64,000 bases of DNA, from assembly GCA_034509495.1 (NCBI GenBank), contig CM067509.1, positions 5,554,288-5,618,287 on the forward strand, in the 5' to 3' direction. Source of the stretch: Acestrorhynchus altus (Eukaryota > Chordata > Actinopteri > Characiformes > Acestrorhynchidae). The notes under the pieces are model-generated. The model worked only from the letters and a program-made list of their open reading frames with translations, was not told the origin of the DNA and made no database searches. Within the stretch, counting starts at the first letter, position 1. Each line of letters begins with the position of its first letter. The translations under genes and the position numbers were made by a program. Positions 12,747 to 24,935 of the stretch are shown here, one piece after another.

Positions 12747-13190
12747 TCACTGTGTCCACACATGATGTTGGCAGTTCAGTGCTCAGTGCCAGTGCGAGTA
12801 ATGGTCTCTAGAGCTCGTCTATTGATCGCGTTGTGATGGACTGACCTTTTTATTCTCTCACCATCATGTCCCCCAATATCCTGCTCTCATGGCTTTGTTT
12901 ATAAAAACACTCGTCATGGTCTTTCAAAAACAAAGGGTCACAAGGAGACGGGAATTGCTTACCTTTTACAAATACTTACCAGACATTATTTAAAGCAGGC
13001 TGTCCTGATCCAGGCGCTTTGTAACGGATCAGGAATTTGCTTTATTTTAAAAAATGATTAAATCAATCAGTTGATTAAAATTTTTAATTTCATTAATCAC
13101 AACAATAACATAATGCATAATAGCCATCTTCTGACCTAACAATAAAATCAATATCAGTGTCAGGTCTGTACCTTCACAGCGAATAGGAAT

Positions 13191-13200
13191 GTGTGTGTGC

Positions 13201-13268
<68 letters not shown>
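13191..13268. repeat. (GT)n microsatellite
   Basis: GT run of about 39 units with two GC interruptions near its left end. Confidence 0.98.
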
Positions 13269-13274
<6 letters not shown>

Positions 13275-14056
13275 TGTGTTATTCTTCATGCAGTGAAGCT
13301 TTCATTGCTCTTTAAAAGGGTTTAATTGCATCATTGCAAATAAAATGATAAAATGGAGTTAAATTCACAATAATGCAGTTCATCACAACTATTTGTGGGT
13401 CAGTAATTCATCCAAACCACAGTCCAGATGTCAGTCATTTCAATTTAGCATCAGACAGATCAGGTCGTGTGTCCGTCCCTGTTAAAGGACTATAACATAA
13501 AATGAAAAACAAACAGAGCACGTCTTGCCCTGATAGTGGTCAACGTGTTTGTTTTTAAACAGCCCGTCATAGGTGTGGGTAATGCGCTCTCGCTGTGTGG
13601 TTGGAGTCTTCATGGCACAGCAGGAGTATGTCAGCCTCGTGCTGAGAGTGCCAGCTAAAAGCCACTTTACTGGTCTGTGGTCAGTCATGTGAGAGGTGCT
13701 AAAGCTTTTAATTGTGAGGTGAACTCTTTTTTCCCCCGTTTAATGGAAGCACCCTGGATGGCAGGGAGGAATCTTCGCAGGTATTGATGGATTGAGGCTG
13801 CAAGTGACCTCATCTGCTGCTGTTGATGATGGCGATGAAACAGCAGGTATCTCTGTTTTCCTGCCAGAGTGACGGAGAATGGAAATGCCAGCGTAAGTAA
13901 GTTAAAAAACGCAGGCTTTTTAGAATTTTCTCACAAATAGTGAGGCGCTTAGTGATCCTTCTCATTTCAAAAGTGAGTCTCTATCAGCCGCTCACAGCGC
14001 TTTTATGCCAGCGTGGTGCCTGTGCGTGATTTTACTGCAAAATCACAGGCTCGCGG

Positions 14057-14294
14057 TAGGGCTGGGCATGCAAACGTTTATCGGAACTGACCAGCAGACC
14101 CTCTTACGGAACCCAATAATATTGGAATTGAGTTTTAGTTTGAACTTTGTTGAAGTTTGGACTTTTCTACAACTGAACATATTCACATATTTTGTAAAGA
14201 AGTAAAGAACCAAAAAACACACCGTTGGGTGCCAGTGCCAGATTCAGGGCACCAGTACCGGTATTAGTTGAAATGTGGATGGTACCCAACCCTG
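14057..14294. mobile_element. Possible hAT-type MITE
   Basis: The left edge TAGGGCTGGGCATG and the right edge GGTACCCAACCCTG form an imperfect terminal inverted repeat, a sort common in small hAT-like elements. The interior repeats ACCAGTACCGGTATT-like motifs. The same end motif, TAGGGCTGGGTACC, occurs alone at 15332. No target-site duplication could be confirmed. Confidence 0.4.
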
Positions 14295-15350
14295 GGACCT
14301 ACAAAGTCATATTTCCTGCCCATGTTTTATGGGACCCAGTAATAAATGCGTTTGTAATGTCTTTAGAACAAGCTGAATCCCGGGGTTTATAAAAGTTCGT
14401 TGCCGTCACACAAACATCTTGTGCATTTTTGCTGTATTTTAACATGTATGCATCCTGTTTTTCACTGATAGGACGGACGTTTTTTCTTCTGTAAAGTTTC
14501 CATTTTGCAGATATGAGGTGTATCATTTTGTGTGACTGCCATGATAAACTGGCAAATACACGTCACTGCGAATCTAAAAAGTGCTGCTTTATGGTCATCG
14601 TATCATGGATGCAAAGCAATGCTCATGATCTAAAAACATCACTGAACCGGAAAAGCGTTCTCACGCTTTGTCAGTGTTACAGTACAGTGCTATACAGATG
14701 ATATTTCACCCAGCGATTATATAAGACCATACAAAGTTCAGCTAAATGTCAGAGAACATGTTCTGCCTTGTCTTTGATTTTATAGTCCTGTATCAGTCCT
14801 ATTATGCTGCCTGGCTTCAAAACACAGTGGCGTTGAAGCTGTAGTGTAGCCCTCCATGCACTGAGCATCATCAGAATCACCTTTATAACAGCGACTGTCA
14901 TGTTTAAAGTCAGTCCTTCATTTGGTCAGAAGCTCAGTTCATCTCCGATATGTATAATATAAACAAAGTTTCTGGGTCTGGAGCCAGAACCAAAACACTG
15001 GACGCAAAACATTAACATACAGCGACTCCAGCGCAGGCCGTCACAGCTAGGGGGCGATAGAGCATAGCTAGTCCACCTACACTCTAAAATGGAAGGTGCT
15101 TCAAGCGGTTCTGTAGAACAACCAGTTGAACTGCCATAGAACACTATGTATTACAATCATCGATTCAGTGTTTAGCCTGGAAGGTTCTTCACTTCACACG
15201 TATCTGTAACGAAGTGGTTCAACTCAATTTTTACAACCGATGTTGCAAAGACATCCAGTTACGAGGCAAAAAATCAGCAACACATTAAACATGTCATCCA
15301 AATTGAGCAGGACGTTTGTGGCACCTCAAAGTAGGGCTGGGTACCATATT

Positions 15351-15352
<2 letters not shown>

Positions 15353-15401
<49 letters not shown>
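15353..15401. repeat. (AAT)n microsatellite
   Basis: About 16 units of a pure trinucleotide repeat. It abuts the Tc1-like relic that follows. Confidence 0.97.
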
Positions 15402-15800
15402 GATCAAATCATCATTTGTCATTTGGCAAACTTGAATCTTGCCCTGATGTTTGCTCCGAGGGTCTCTTTCTGATGGTAGATGCTGCACTTTGACATCAAG
15501 AGCTACCTGTAGGTTCATGATGAACATTTTAGGACTGTTGGATCTTCTTAACGCATCTTGTGGTTCTGCTCTTGGGAGAACCTGTCCGTGTTGGCAGTTG
15601 TATTAAATGATTTCTAATTCTTCTGAGATCTTTCTAATTCCCTTCCCAGACTCATCTGCATCTACAACCTTCTTCCTTCTTTCAGAGAGCTCTTTGGATC
15701 TGGCCTTGGTGATCCCACTCACTTCAACAATCATAGGACAAGTCCACTCTGACGATGATCACATACAGCTCCTGTGTTGCACCTGATTCTAACTAAAGGC
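15402..15800 (-). mobile_element. Tc1-like family B relic, copy 1
   Basis: On the minus strand the order matches the copy at 57.0-57.8 kb: a block related to GTGAGTGGGATCACC, then GAAGAAGGTTGTAGATGCAG, and later AAACATCAGGGCAAGATTC and GTTTGCC. In that family these lie in the N-terminal and middle parts of a Tc1-type transposase gene. No long frame survives. Confidence 0.55.
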
Positions 15801-17252
15801 ATTTAAAATCGGGATAAATGTGGGTTCCTAACTGTGTGTTTATAATAATTATGTTTAGTTATATCACCTCCATCTCGTAATTTAGTAAATATGATCAAAA
15901 GTTTAAGGTGTTAATAGGATGTCCTCGTTTTTTGCACATGACCGCACATCCTCCACCCGCAGTTAAACAATGCAAAGCAAAATTAGTGGGTTGGATGAAA
16001 AAATGCTCCACTTTACAGCGATCAGATCTTCAGAAACCTGCCCTGTTCCACTGTTATAGTGCACAGACCTCCTTAACACACTAAACTTTCGCCTGTTTTT
16101 TAACCCTGAGCGATTCATAGGCTGTGCGACGGTGCGACTTCTTCAACCAGAGCAAAAACAAATGCAGCCTACACCTTTCAGAAGCTCGAAACCTGTTACT
16201 GGAAAATATAAGTGCCATGATTATGGATTTGCAGGCTGCTCATCCTGAAGGTAAGAGCTCGGAGCAACCTGTCACTCAATATTTCCAACACCTTCATGCT
16301 GTGTGTACCGAGAACATGGTCAGACATGCTGCTGAGGATATTGTCTTTCCTGTGTTGTCCTAAAACAACCGTCCAGTGTCCAGTCACTTCTTCAGAAACT
16401 CGTATACTAAACTAATGATTAAGGTACTATACTAAGAACAGCCGTCTGAACGTCTTCTGCAACCATCTCATCCATATTTCTCTGAAGGCTTACTGATGTG
16501 GATGGAATGGAGCCGCACCACCGGAACCTGCACACATCAATGCAAACACAACCACAGCCGTATGGAGACGACAAAAGAGACTCATGGTAGAAACGGACAG
16601 ACTCGTTTTTATAAACGATCTGTCCCAGTGTTGCTCATTTCCTTCACATTAGTCTTGGTTAAATGGATCAGCGTGTGGAACTGGCGCTTACTGGGTGCTA
16701 TAGTGTTTGTGTCACTGTATTAAAGAAGCTCCATGGTTTTACTGGTGCACTATAATGTCATTCAAGCAGAGCCCAAATCACCTATTGATTTATTTAATCG
16801 TAGAAATGACGTCTAGAGTAGTTTTTAAAATCAATTTTTACAGTAATTTTAGTTCATCGGTGTCTATTTAAATGCATCAGAATTGTTTTATTGATAAAAT
16901 CTTGTTTCTCGAATTTAAACTTGGTTGTTCAGTCCCAGATTAAAGGCGAGCTTTGACTAAAATTATTTCCAGTGATGTTTCAGACACAAACTTGGCTATT
17001 TGTTTGTTTTTGTTTTTGTCAAAACCCTCGAATCCTGGTTGGAGAAGGTCGATTTGATTCTTTGCGATATTTACTTTTTGGTTAAATGTCCAAACGACAG
17101 TTTCCATTTAAAGACTGTGAAATGTAAAATAAGTTCCTCCACCTCAGTTCTGCGAAGACCCTTTGGGTGACTAGTGATTAGGAGCTTCATCTCAACAAGC
17201 AGAGCGCAGAGATCCACCATTTGTGATCTTTTTATGGCTGTTTGAAGTTCAC
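15801..17252. other. Non-coding, no recognised feature
   Basis: A 79-codon open frame at 16124-16363 has no recognisable domain or splice context, so it is not called a gene. The sequence is otherwise AT-rich and unremarkable. Confidence 0.4.
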
Positions 17253-17383
17253 AGATGCCGGGCAAGACAGGAAGGGCATCCAGCGGAAAACCTGAGCCAA
17301 AACTATAATGAAGATCATAAATATGATGATCCGCTGTGGTGACCCCTAAAGGGAGCAGCCGAAAGAAGAAGAAGAAGAAGTCC
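17253..17383 (+). mobile_element. LINE 3' tail (GATCCGCTGTGG type)
   Basis: Contains GACAGGAAGGGCATCCAGCG, then GATGATCCGCTGTGG, GACCCCTAAAGGGAGCAGC and a GAAGAA tail. The same tail closes the longer LINE fragment at 44.8-45.2 kb. Almost the whole element is missing upstream. Confidence 0.7.
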
Positions 17384-20300
17384 ATCATAAGTCTGGGAGT
17401 CCAAACACAGCAGACAGTTCTGAGAGAGGGTAGTGCAGAGCCAGGTTTCAGAGCAGATCTGGAGTCGTCATTTCAGGACGTGAAATTGTGTGACAGCTTT
17501 ATACGTCATCGCTTACGGGGAAAAATTCCATCATTCTTCCGCATTTTGCATTTTTTCAGCCAGACAGCCAGAAATTGAGGTCAGGATTTGATATATTGCG
17601 ATACTTTTAATGACGTGATATATTTCGATTTTTTTTTGCTGAGAATGTTATTATTTTAATGCTTTTTTTTTGGTGTTGATTAGATTGACAAAGTTATTTA
17701 CAGTGTTTGACAGTTGTCTGAACCACGATGTCCAAACAGTGCTTGTTCACTCAAACAGCTGGAAGGCTGACCGTAGAGTCAGTCTAGGTGACCCTCAGAA
17801 ACAGCTATTTCTGTCTTTATTAGCGGCGTGGGTCAAACTGTTTAGTGCAAAACACTCCTTTTTTGGTGTGTTTTCATTGACGTGTTCCCGAGTGCATTCG
17901 CTAATTGTTCGACCCGAACGTCCCGACACTCTTCCCGAGGGCTCGGACTGGAGGCCTGGAGCCGTAATGCAAACGGACACTTGTTTACGCGTGGCTTTGA
18001 TAAACGGTGGGCCCTTCCATCCACATAAGGAAGACAAACAACATCTAGAGGAGGGCCGGTACCGCTGCTTTTAATTACCCAGCGTCCTCAGCAATAAACC
18101 TGTCAGCTCCACCTGTTTAATGAAGGCAGATCAAAGTCACTACATCGGCGTCAGCCTTCACCAAGCCGTTTGTTCCCGGGCTGCTGTCGTGACGGCCGGG
18201 AACGGAGGGAAATATATCTCGCTCGTGCTTTTTGTCATCGCACGTTTTGAGGTGTTGGCTCGGCAGGGGTGGAGAGTGGCTCCGGCTCACCCCGTCTGAG
18301 AGACTGGCAGGTCATCTCCGCATTTGAATTCACGGGTGCAGATGGATGTGGAGTGAGCGCGAGAGGCGTCCTGCTGTGCACACTGCTTTATTGATGGCGA
18401 GTGTGAGGAGGAAGAGTGACATTTACTGGCGAGAATGAGGGGGAGCCTCTCGACTCAGCTGTCAATGCAGCGATACCAGGCAGCACAATCCCGTCCACAC
18501 CGCTCGACACAGTGGGACTAAAATAGACTTAATCGACTCGCGAACTCTGCTCGTTATCCTGACGGTACAATAAGTTCTCATTTTCAACGACTTATTATTC
18601 AGTTAGGCACACCTAGACCCTGTTCACACCTCATTTTAACGCCTGTCTTAAGCGATCTGCTCACAACTGAGGTGGTGACCAGTGATGGATTACTAACCAG
18701 GCCCACTTGACATGTCCAGCGACTCAACCACCAGGGGGCCCTCAACCAGCATAGATTGTTGAATATTTTAGCCACAAATCGTACCATCCGTGAAGACCAT
18801 GGCAAGAACAGTTGCTAAGGAACTTCACTATTCACACAGAAGTTCGGGCTGGACTTGAATCGACTTGAGCTATTTTAATTATTTCAGATTTAATTCTATT
18901 CATTTTCTCGCCGCTGTATGCGCATGCATGTATTGTCCCCATTACAACATATCATCGTGCATTTAGTCATGAGACTCCACATGGAGCATCACGGAGAACT
19001 CAAGCACGGATTCAACTGAGCAACTCGAGCAGCTCGTACCAAAGAAAAATACTGTCATCCATTTAAATGATTGTTTAATAATCAGAATCGAGGTAAAATG
19101 TTCAATTCATTGCGATATTGATCAGAGGTCACATCGCCCAGCAGTAGTATTGACCTCACAGTTCGATGTGAGTTCTGCATACAGTAGGAACAAACCCCCA
19201 AATCCATAATGCCTGCCTAGGTTTATTTTCAGCTATCCACAGGTTACAGCTTGTGGTGTGTGGTATAGCGACCCCTGGGCTGGTTGGCACAGACCAAAGT
19301 TCAAACTGGGGCACAAGTTTTTTCTGAGTCAGTGAGAAAATCTGAAGGATAGTTTTTGGGATTTGGAGACCTCTCTGGTTAGAAAGTGTAACAACATCTG
19401 ATGATGGCAAGTATACATTCAGCCGGTCAGTAGTACTGACATTAGTACTCAGAGTTCAGAGAGCGAGAGAATGGTCCCTGTCCATTTGTTTCATCTTTCA
19501 ACCGCGTTTCCACATTCCGCACCCATTTTCAATGTATGAATCCCATCACACACCCTGCAGGTCTTTACAGCCCAGTCATCCTCATGCAACACCATGTGCA
19601 GGAACCCCTTGAGCATATAACTACCACCTTAGGCACACAAGATGACTATTTTTTGTCTAAGGAACTTATGTAAATTGTTGTGACTAACATCTGGAAAGGG
19701 GACGTGATAAACTGAATTGAACACGGTTGCATAAGTAAGTCGTTTACGGATATGAACCGATGCAACGTGGAGCGAACGGTACCTTTCAAACATCTAATAA
19801 ACTCAACTAGCCCTCCAATAGTTAAGCCAGAGCCCTCTGATGAAGCACACTAACTATCAGTCCACTCAGTCTGCCTCCCTAAACCCCGTGTGTCCGGCTG
19901 TGAACCTGTGATATGGGAAGTGCTGACCACAGAGGAGATAGCCAGCAGGCATTTCAGCACCATGGAGAAGGACCTACCGCACACACTGGATGTCTCGCTT
20001 AAGTTGGTGTGACTAATTTCCTTAAAACACCCTCAAGGCACACGGATTCTCATGAATCATGAATTCCTTCAACAGAATTCCTCTCCCGTCAGGATGCATA
20101 ATCTAGGGTCTGTCTGGAAATGTATGTTGCTGACTGAATGGTTACACATTGTATCTTGTTACAGTGTTGAGGGGTCATTTTACACCAGCATATCAACAGT
20201 CGAGGGATGTCAGCGTGTCCACTAATTGGCCTTACCTCAGGGGACAGTTTGGGAACGGGATATGGGATAGAGTTTCCAACGTTGTGCAGACATTTAACAT

Positions 20301-20642
20301 TGTTCACTCCACAGTGATACATGAGCACCAGGAATAGAAGGCATTACCACCCACAATGGACGGTGCAGTGGGTGGTAACGATCATGATCTAGTGTGACTA
20401 CCACTGTCCGTGCTCTACTATACATCTACATTGAGTGCAGGAGTCGCTCACACACATACCCTGCAGCTCAGTGCAACTATGGGACATGACAGTAGTCATG
20501 GGACAAGGTAACTCGTATCCGTCTCATGACATTTTGAGTTGGATAAGCAGCAAGAGCTCAGTCAGGTCTTCTGGATGATTTGTTGAAGCAGGAAAATTAG
20601 TCAAGAACCAAACTTTACTGCTACAGAAGAGTAGAGTAGTAG
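17384..20642. other. Non-coding, mostly unassigned
   Basis: No gene is supported. Positions 18607-18830 contain a GACCCTGTTCACACCTCATT block that resembles a common fish interspersed repeat. A moderately GC-rich stretch lies at 18160-18500. I recognise nothing else. Confidence 0.35.
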
Positions 20643-21475
20643 TGTACTCTCTCCACTATAGTGCTACTCTCTCTACTATACTGTTACTCTACCATAATGC
20701 TACTCTCTCTACTATACTGTACTATACTGTACTATACTGTTACACTCACTGCTTATTGTGCTACTCTCTCTACTATACTGTTACTCTACTATACTGTTAC
20801 TCTCTACAAAATTCTGTTACTCTACTATAGTGCTACTCTCTCTACTATACTGTTACTCTACTATACTGTTACTCTTTCTACTATACTGTTACTCTACTAT
20901 AGTGCTACTCTCTCTACTATACTGTTACTCTACCATAATGCTACTCTCTCTACTATACTCTACTATACTGTTACACTCACTGCTTATTGTGCTACTCTCT
21001 CTACTATACTGTTACTCTACCATAATGCTACTCTCTCTACTATACTCTACTATACTATTACACTCACTGCTTATTGTGCTACTCTCGCTACTATACTGTT
21101 ACTCTACCATAATGCTACTCTCTCTACTATACTATACTGTTACTCTCACTGCTATTGTGCTACTCTCTCTACTATACTGCTAATCTTTACTATACTGTTA
21201 CTCTACTATAGTGCTACTCTCTCTACTATACTCTACTGTTACTCTACTATAGTGCTACTCTCTCTACTGTGCTGCTAACCTCTACTATACTGTTACTCTA
21301 CTATAGTGCTACTCTCTCTACTATACTCTACTATACTATTACTCTAATATAGTGCTACTCTCTGCTGTAATACTGCTCTCTCTACTATATTGTTACTCTC
21401 TCTATTACACTACTGCTCTCTCTACTATACTGTTACTCTACTATACTGCTACTCTCTCTATTATACTACTGCTAT
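20643..21475. repeat. Pyrimidine-rich minisatellite, about 830 bp
   Basis: Irregular tandem array of short modules such as CTACTCTCTCTACTATACTG, TTACTCTACTATAGTG and TTACACTCACTGCTTATTGT. Higher-order units of roughly 36-75 bp recur, for example from 20940 and again from 21000. The array keeps long frames open on the + strand (about 205 codons), an effect of its composition. The amino-acid output is low-complexity Leu/Tyr/Ser/Thr and is not considered coding. Confidence 0.95.
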
Positions 21476-22844
21476 ATAAAACAAAATACCCCCACTGTGC
21501 TGCATCTGTAGTCTTCTTGACTCTAGTTAACCGTGATCACCTGCGAACAGGTTTTACTGATCATTTCATATTGAAACGGTTTTACTAACGGCCGTATCGT
21601 GGTTCCCCGTGAAATAGCGAGGCCTTTAGCTGCAACTTGAAGTGTACTTCACATCTGATTTCCATTTGCAGCTGAGGTTTAAACTGGGCGCGGTTCCTCG
21701 CTGCGCGGCGTTCTCTCAGACATATGTCTCAGCGCTGCTCCTCTTTATGGCGTAAAAAGGGCCCAAGCGAGAGCTGACAGTGATAATGAAGCCACCACTA
21801 TAAATGGCCCAGTCACTCCTGATTAAGTGGCGTGTCATGCTCGGAGTAATTGCCTTAATTAGCTATTGAACAGGTTCCCGGGTTAATGGGACAACAGGTT
21901 GGCGAGCAAGTGTGATTTACTGGTGGAAGTTAATGATTTCGCTCTCATCTTCCACCCTCATTCCTTGAAATGATTTGATTAACTCTATGGGAGGACCAGA
22001 TCCCCCTTGTTTGTTATTACAAAATCAATTTCATGCCTGGATGAACTATCTCTGCTGCTGTTTATGTTGGGCCGAGCAAGGCCCCTCGCTCGCTGTTTGC
22101 CTGTTTCGGGGGGGGGGGGGGGTCGGGGTAAATCTGTCTCTCTCTCAGGAACTAGAACACTGTCTTTTCTCTACGGCTGAGCTGTCATACGGCAGCATCT
22201 GCCCAGCCTGGACGTCAGCTCCAGTTTAATAAGACTGCTGTAGACTGACCACGCAGTCTTACAGTGAGGACGGTTGCGGAAAGTGTCTAAAGAGCTGGAA
22301 GTTGAGAATAATTGGGCGAGTTGCTCTGCGTAGCTCTGGGGGGCTGAATCGATGGGCTTTGAGAAGCTAGGTGAGCCCCGCAGCAGAAGAGAGGAGAGTG
22401 CGGTGGTGTTCGGGTCTAATCTGCAATGGGCTGCCCAGGTTCAGTGGAGGATCTTGGCTCTTGTGATTCTCAAAACGGGCTTCTTGTCTACCCAGGCTTG
22501 GTGCTGAACGATGAAAGGTTAGGTAAACAGTCTGGCCTGTTTACTTCTGGAGATGAAACTTTTCTTTAAACTGTAGCTGAAATGAAATATGAAGCTGCAG
22601 AATAAACAAGGCATCGCTGTCCCCTATCACTGCTAATATTTAAGGACTGCACGTTGGCATTGATAGAAATAATGGGGAGTCACGTCATAAAAACTGCAAA
22701 TTTGCTGAAGAAAATTCACATCAGTGGTTGAATTACAAAGCCTTAGTGGCAGAACGGCTGGGGACGGTCAAGGAGACTCACGATGCAGTGAACACAGTTG
22801 CTGTAAACACTCACACTTGATTACGCCTGACTTTGTTTGATGTT
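21476..22844. other. Non-coding, no gene; poly-G run
   Basis: A 15-base G run occupies 22108-22122. Positions 21770-21910 contain closely spaced homeodomain-like motifs (TGATTAAGTGG, CCTTAATTAGC), which makes them a candidate conserved non-coding element. There is no exon evidence. Confidence 0.35.
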
Positions 22845-23235
22845 TCACAAATACAGTCGTACACTACTGGTTGGGTCCCACTGGTCAACTTACTCAAGGG
22901 TGTCCTACTTTTGGTGGAGACGAGCAGCGGATCAGCGTGTGGTGGAACCGTGGTCAGCACCAAGATCAATGGTTTGTTATCACGTCCAGAAGGCCTGGTG
23001 TCACGGGCGATTTCGGACGATGCCAGCACACCTTTAGTCTTCATTACTGGCACTTTCACAGACCGGCGTTTCGTCAATCAGGTTCTGCAACCGGTGGTTC
23101 TACCTTTTCTAAACACACTCCGGTGCTCTATTCCAACAGGAGGACGCTCGTCCACACACTGCTGCCGTCTCAAGAGCTTGTTGAATTAGCTGACCTGTCC
23201 CTGATTGAAATGTGTGGGATGCTATTGGACGTTTG
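22845..23235 (+). mobile_element. Tc1-like transposase relic (catalytic-region part)
   Basis: Pieces in shifting frames fit the catalytic core of a Tc1-type transposase. FITGTFTDRRFVNQVLQPVV followed by LPFL corresponds to the stretch before the second catalytic Asp. The next segment would include the QQDNA-type motif and is replaced by CRLKSL, and a diverged segment LSLIEMCGMLLD corresponds to the LNPIEhlWd region. Frame changes and lost catalytic residues make it inactive. The same final block recurs at 52.57-52.70 kb. Confidence 0.6.
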
Positions 23236-23529
23236 ATCTGATATTATTTTTGGTCAACATTGAGTGATTTACTTATTCGTATTCTGTGATTCCTTCACGT
23301 TATATCATATTTTTTAACTGCCTGCATTTTAGACTCCATATCTGTCAATGTCACTATAAAGACTTTAAGACTCAATATCTCCAAACTGCTCAGAATGCAG
23401 ATAGAACCTTATAGCTCCAAGGGGACAATTTGTACATGGCACTGTTTGTTCTGTCTAGTGCTTTATAGCTCCCCCTGAGGTAGTTATTACAGCCAGTAGT
23501 GTATTAATTAAACAGCAGTGTAAACGTTT

Positions 23530-23530
<1 letters not shown>
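23236..23530. other. Non-coding, nothing recognised
   Basis: Short AT-rich spacer between a transposase relic and a CA microsatellite. Confidence 0.4.

Positions 23531-23586
<56 letters not shown>
23531..23586. repeat. (CA)n microsatellite
   Basis: Pure CA run of 28 units. Confidence 0.98.
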
Positions 23587-23587
<1 letters not shown>

Positions 23588-23910
23588 CATTCTTATCCGA
23601 TTCACTATGATTTCATGAGGCAATGTTAAAGCCGTGATGTCAGTGAAATGATTGTTTATATTCTGATAAACATGAGAATGAAGGTGAAAACAAAGGAGAC
23701 AAAAGAGAGAGGAGGAGAAATGGGGGGGGGGGGGCAAAACTACAGTCGCTAAAGCAATGCTCCTGAACCACTACAGTTCTCACAATGTCATGCAATTACA
23801 GCTTAACGTTGTAGTCTCTACACTATCGTAGATGTCTTGGGAAATCAAATTGTGCCACTTGAAACTGGCAATGTAATCCCAGTCTCAGATAAGATGAGTG
23901 GCAGCCTGTT

Positions 23911-24130
23911 GGGGTCAGCTGTGGCGTGATGGGTCGAGAAGTGGCCCTGCTGGTTTGATCTCACAGGAGACAGCTAAAGTGCTCTTAAGCAAGGCGCAAA
24001 ACCCAGAGCTGCTCCTTGGGTGCTGCTGTGTGTCTGCCCACCACTCCGGTCTGGTCACTCTTGTGTGGCTGTTTGTGCTCACTAGTGTGCTTGTGGTCAG
24101 TTTTTATGTGCGTAACACAATGGGTGAAGG
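23911..24130 (+). mobile_element. tRNA-derived SINE A, diverged copy
   Basis: It aligns by eye with the better copies at 27990 and 54205: GTGGCGTGATGGGTCGAGAA (A-box region), CTGGTTTGATCTCACAGGAG (B-box region), AAGTGCTCTTAAGCAAGGCG, GCTGCTCCTTGGGTGCTG and CTGCCCACCACTCCGG. It is more diverged than the others, so probably an older insertion. Confidence 0.65.
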
Positions 24131-24194
24131 GTCTGCATTGGGCAGTGAAAGCCCAGGAACTACAATTTCCTCTCATATCAAGGGTTTTAAAGAG

Positions 24195-24440
24195 TTTATT
24201 CTGCTTTTGTTGGAGCAGCTGTCTCTCCTGACTTATTTGAAGCAGGGCTGTGAGGTCAGGATGTTAGATGATCACCACCCCACCTCAACCCCAACTCCCC
24301 AAATCACTCAAGAGGCTTTATACCCCTCTAGCCCACCTGGCATTAGACATGGTACCAACAGGTTGATGTTGCAGCAGTGAAACACAAGTAGCTGGATGTG
24401 TCGCTTTGAAGGGGTGTCCACAAACATCTGGACAGTTAAA
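24195..24440 (+). mobile_element. MITE family A, copy 4 (partial)
   Basis: Blocks include TTTTGTTGGAGCAGCTGTCT, GATGATCACCACCCCACCTC, TATACCCCTCTAGCCCACCT and the terminal GGGGTGTCCACAAACATCTG. It lies just downstream of a SINE copy. Confidence 0.65.
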
Positions 24441-24874
24441 ATATGCTTCTTCATATAAGAGATTCACGTTTTTTTTCGCACGGCCAAATTAACCACCTTA
24501 TTTGATTCTGATTTCCATTACAGGCCCATTTACCAGCTGAACCATTTCACTAATGATTCTTTATTTATCACGCTCTGAGCTGCTTGTCATAACCTGTGAT
24601 TTACAGCCGTCTCACCGCGAGGCCGACGGTAATTGCAGCACTTCCCTTCGGTGAGCTCCACCTCATTAATCCGTGTTTAACCACACGCGACTGTCTGCAC
24701 TTAAAGGGGTCCGTGAAGGTTGATTTGCCGTTAGGTCAGATTACACCCGCTGTGTCCGCAGTGCCATCTTGGAATGAAAGGAGTCCTGATTAGATGCAAC
24801 TGAAGCCAAGGGCTAGGCAGCATTAAAGCCAGCCGCTCTTTGGTGACTGGAGATAAACTGTAGTACAGCAGGAT

Positions 24875-24878
24875 GAGA

Positions 24879-24928
<50 letters not shown>
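24875..24928. repeat. (GA)n microsatellite
   Basis: About 27 GA units with one CA interruption. Confidence 0.97.

Positions 24929-24935
<7 letters not shown>

Noticed and set aside
20661..21278. 205-codon frame in the minisatellite
   Set aside because: It is only the translation of the CT/CTA tandem repeat; the array simply lacks stops in that frame.
23898..24380. 160-codon + frame
   Set aside because: It spans a SINE copy and the start of a MITE, so no single gene fits.
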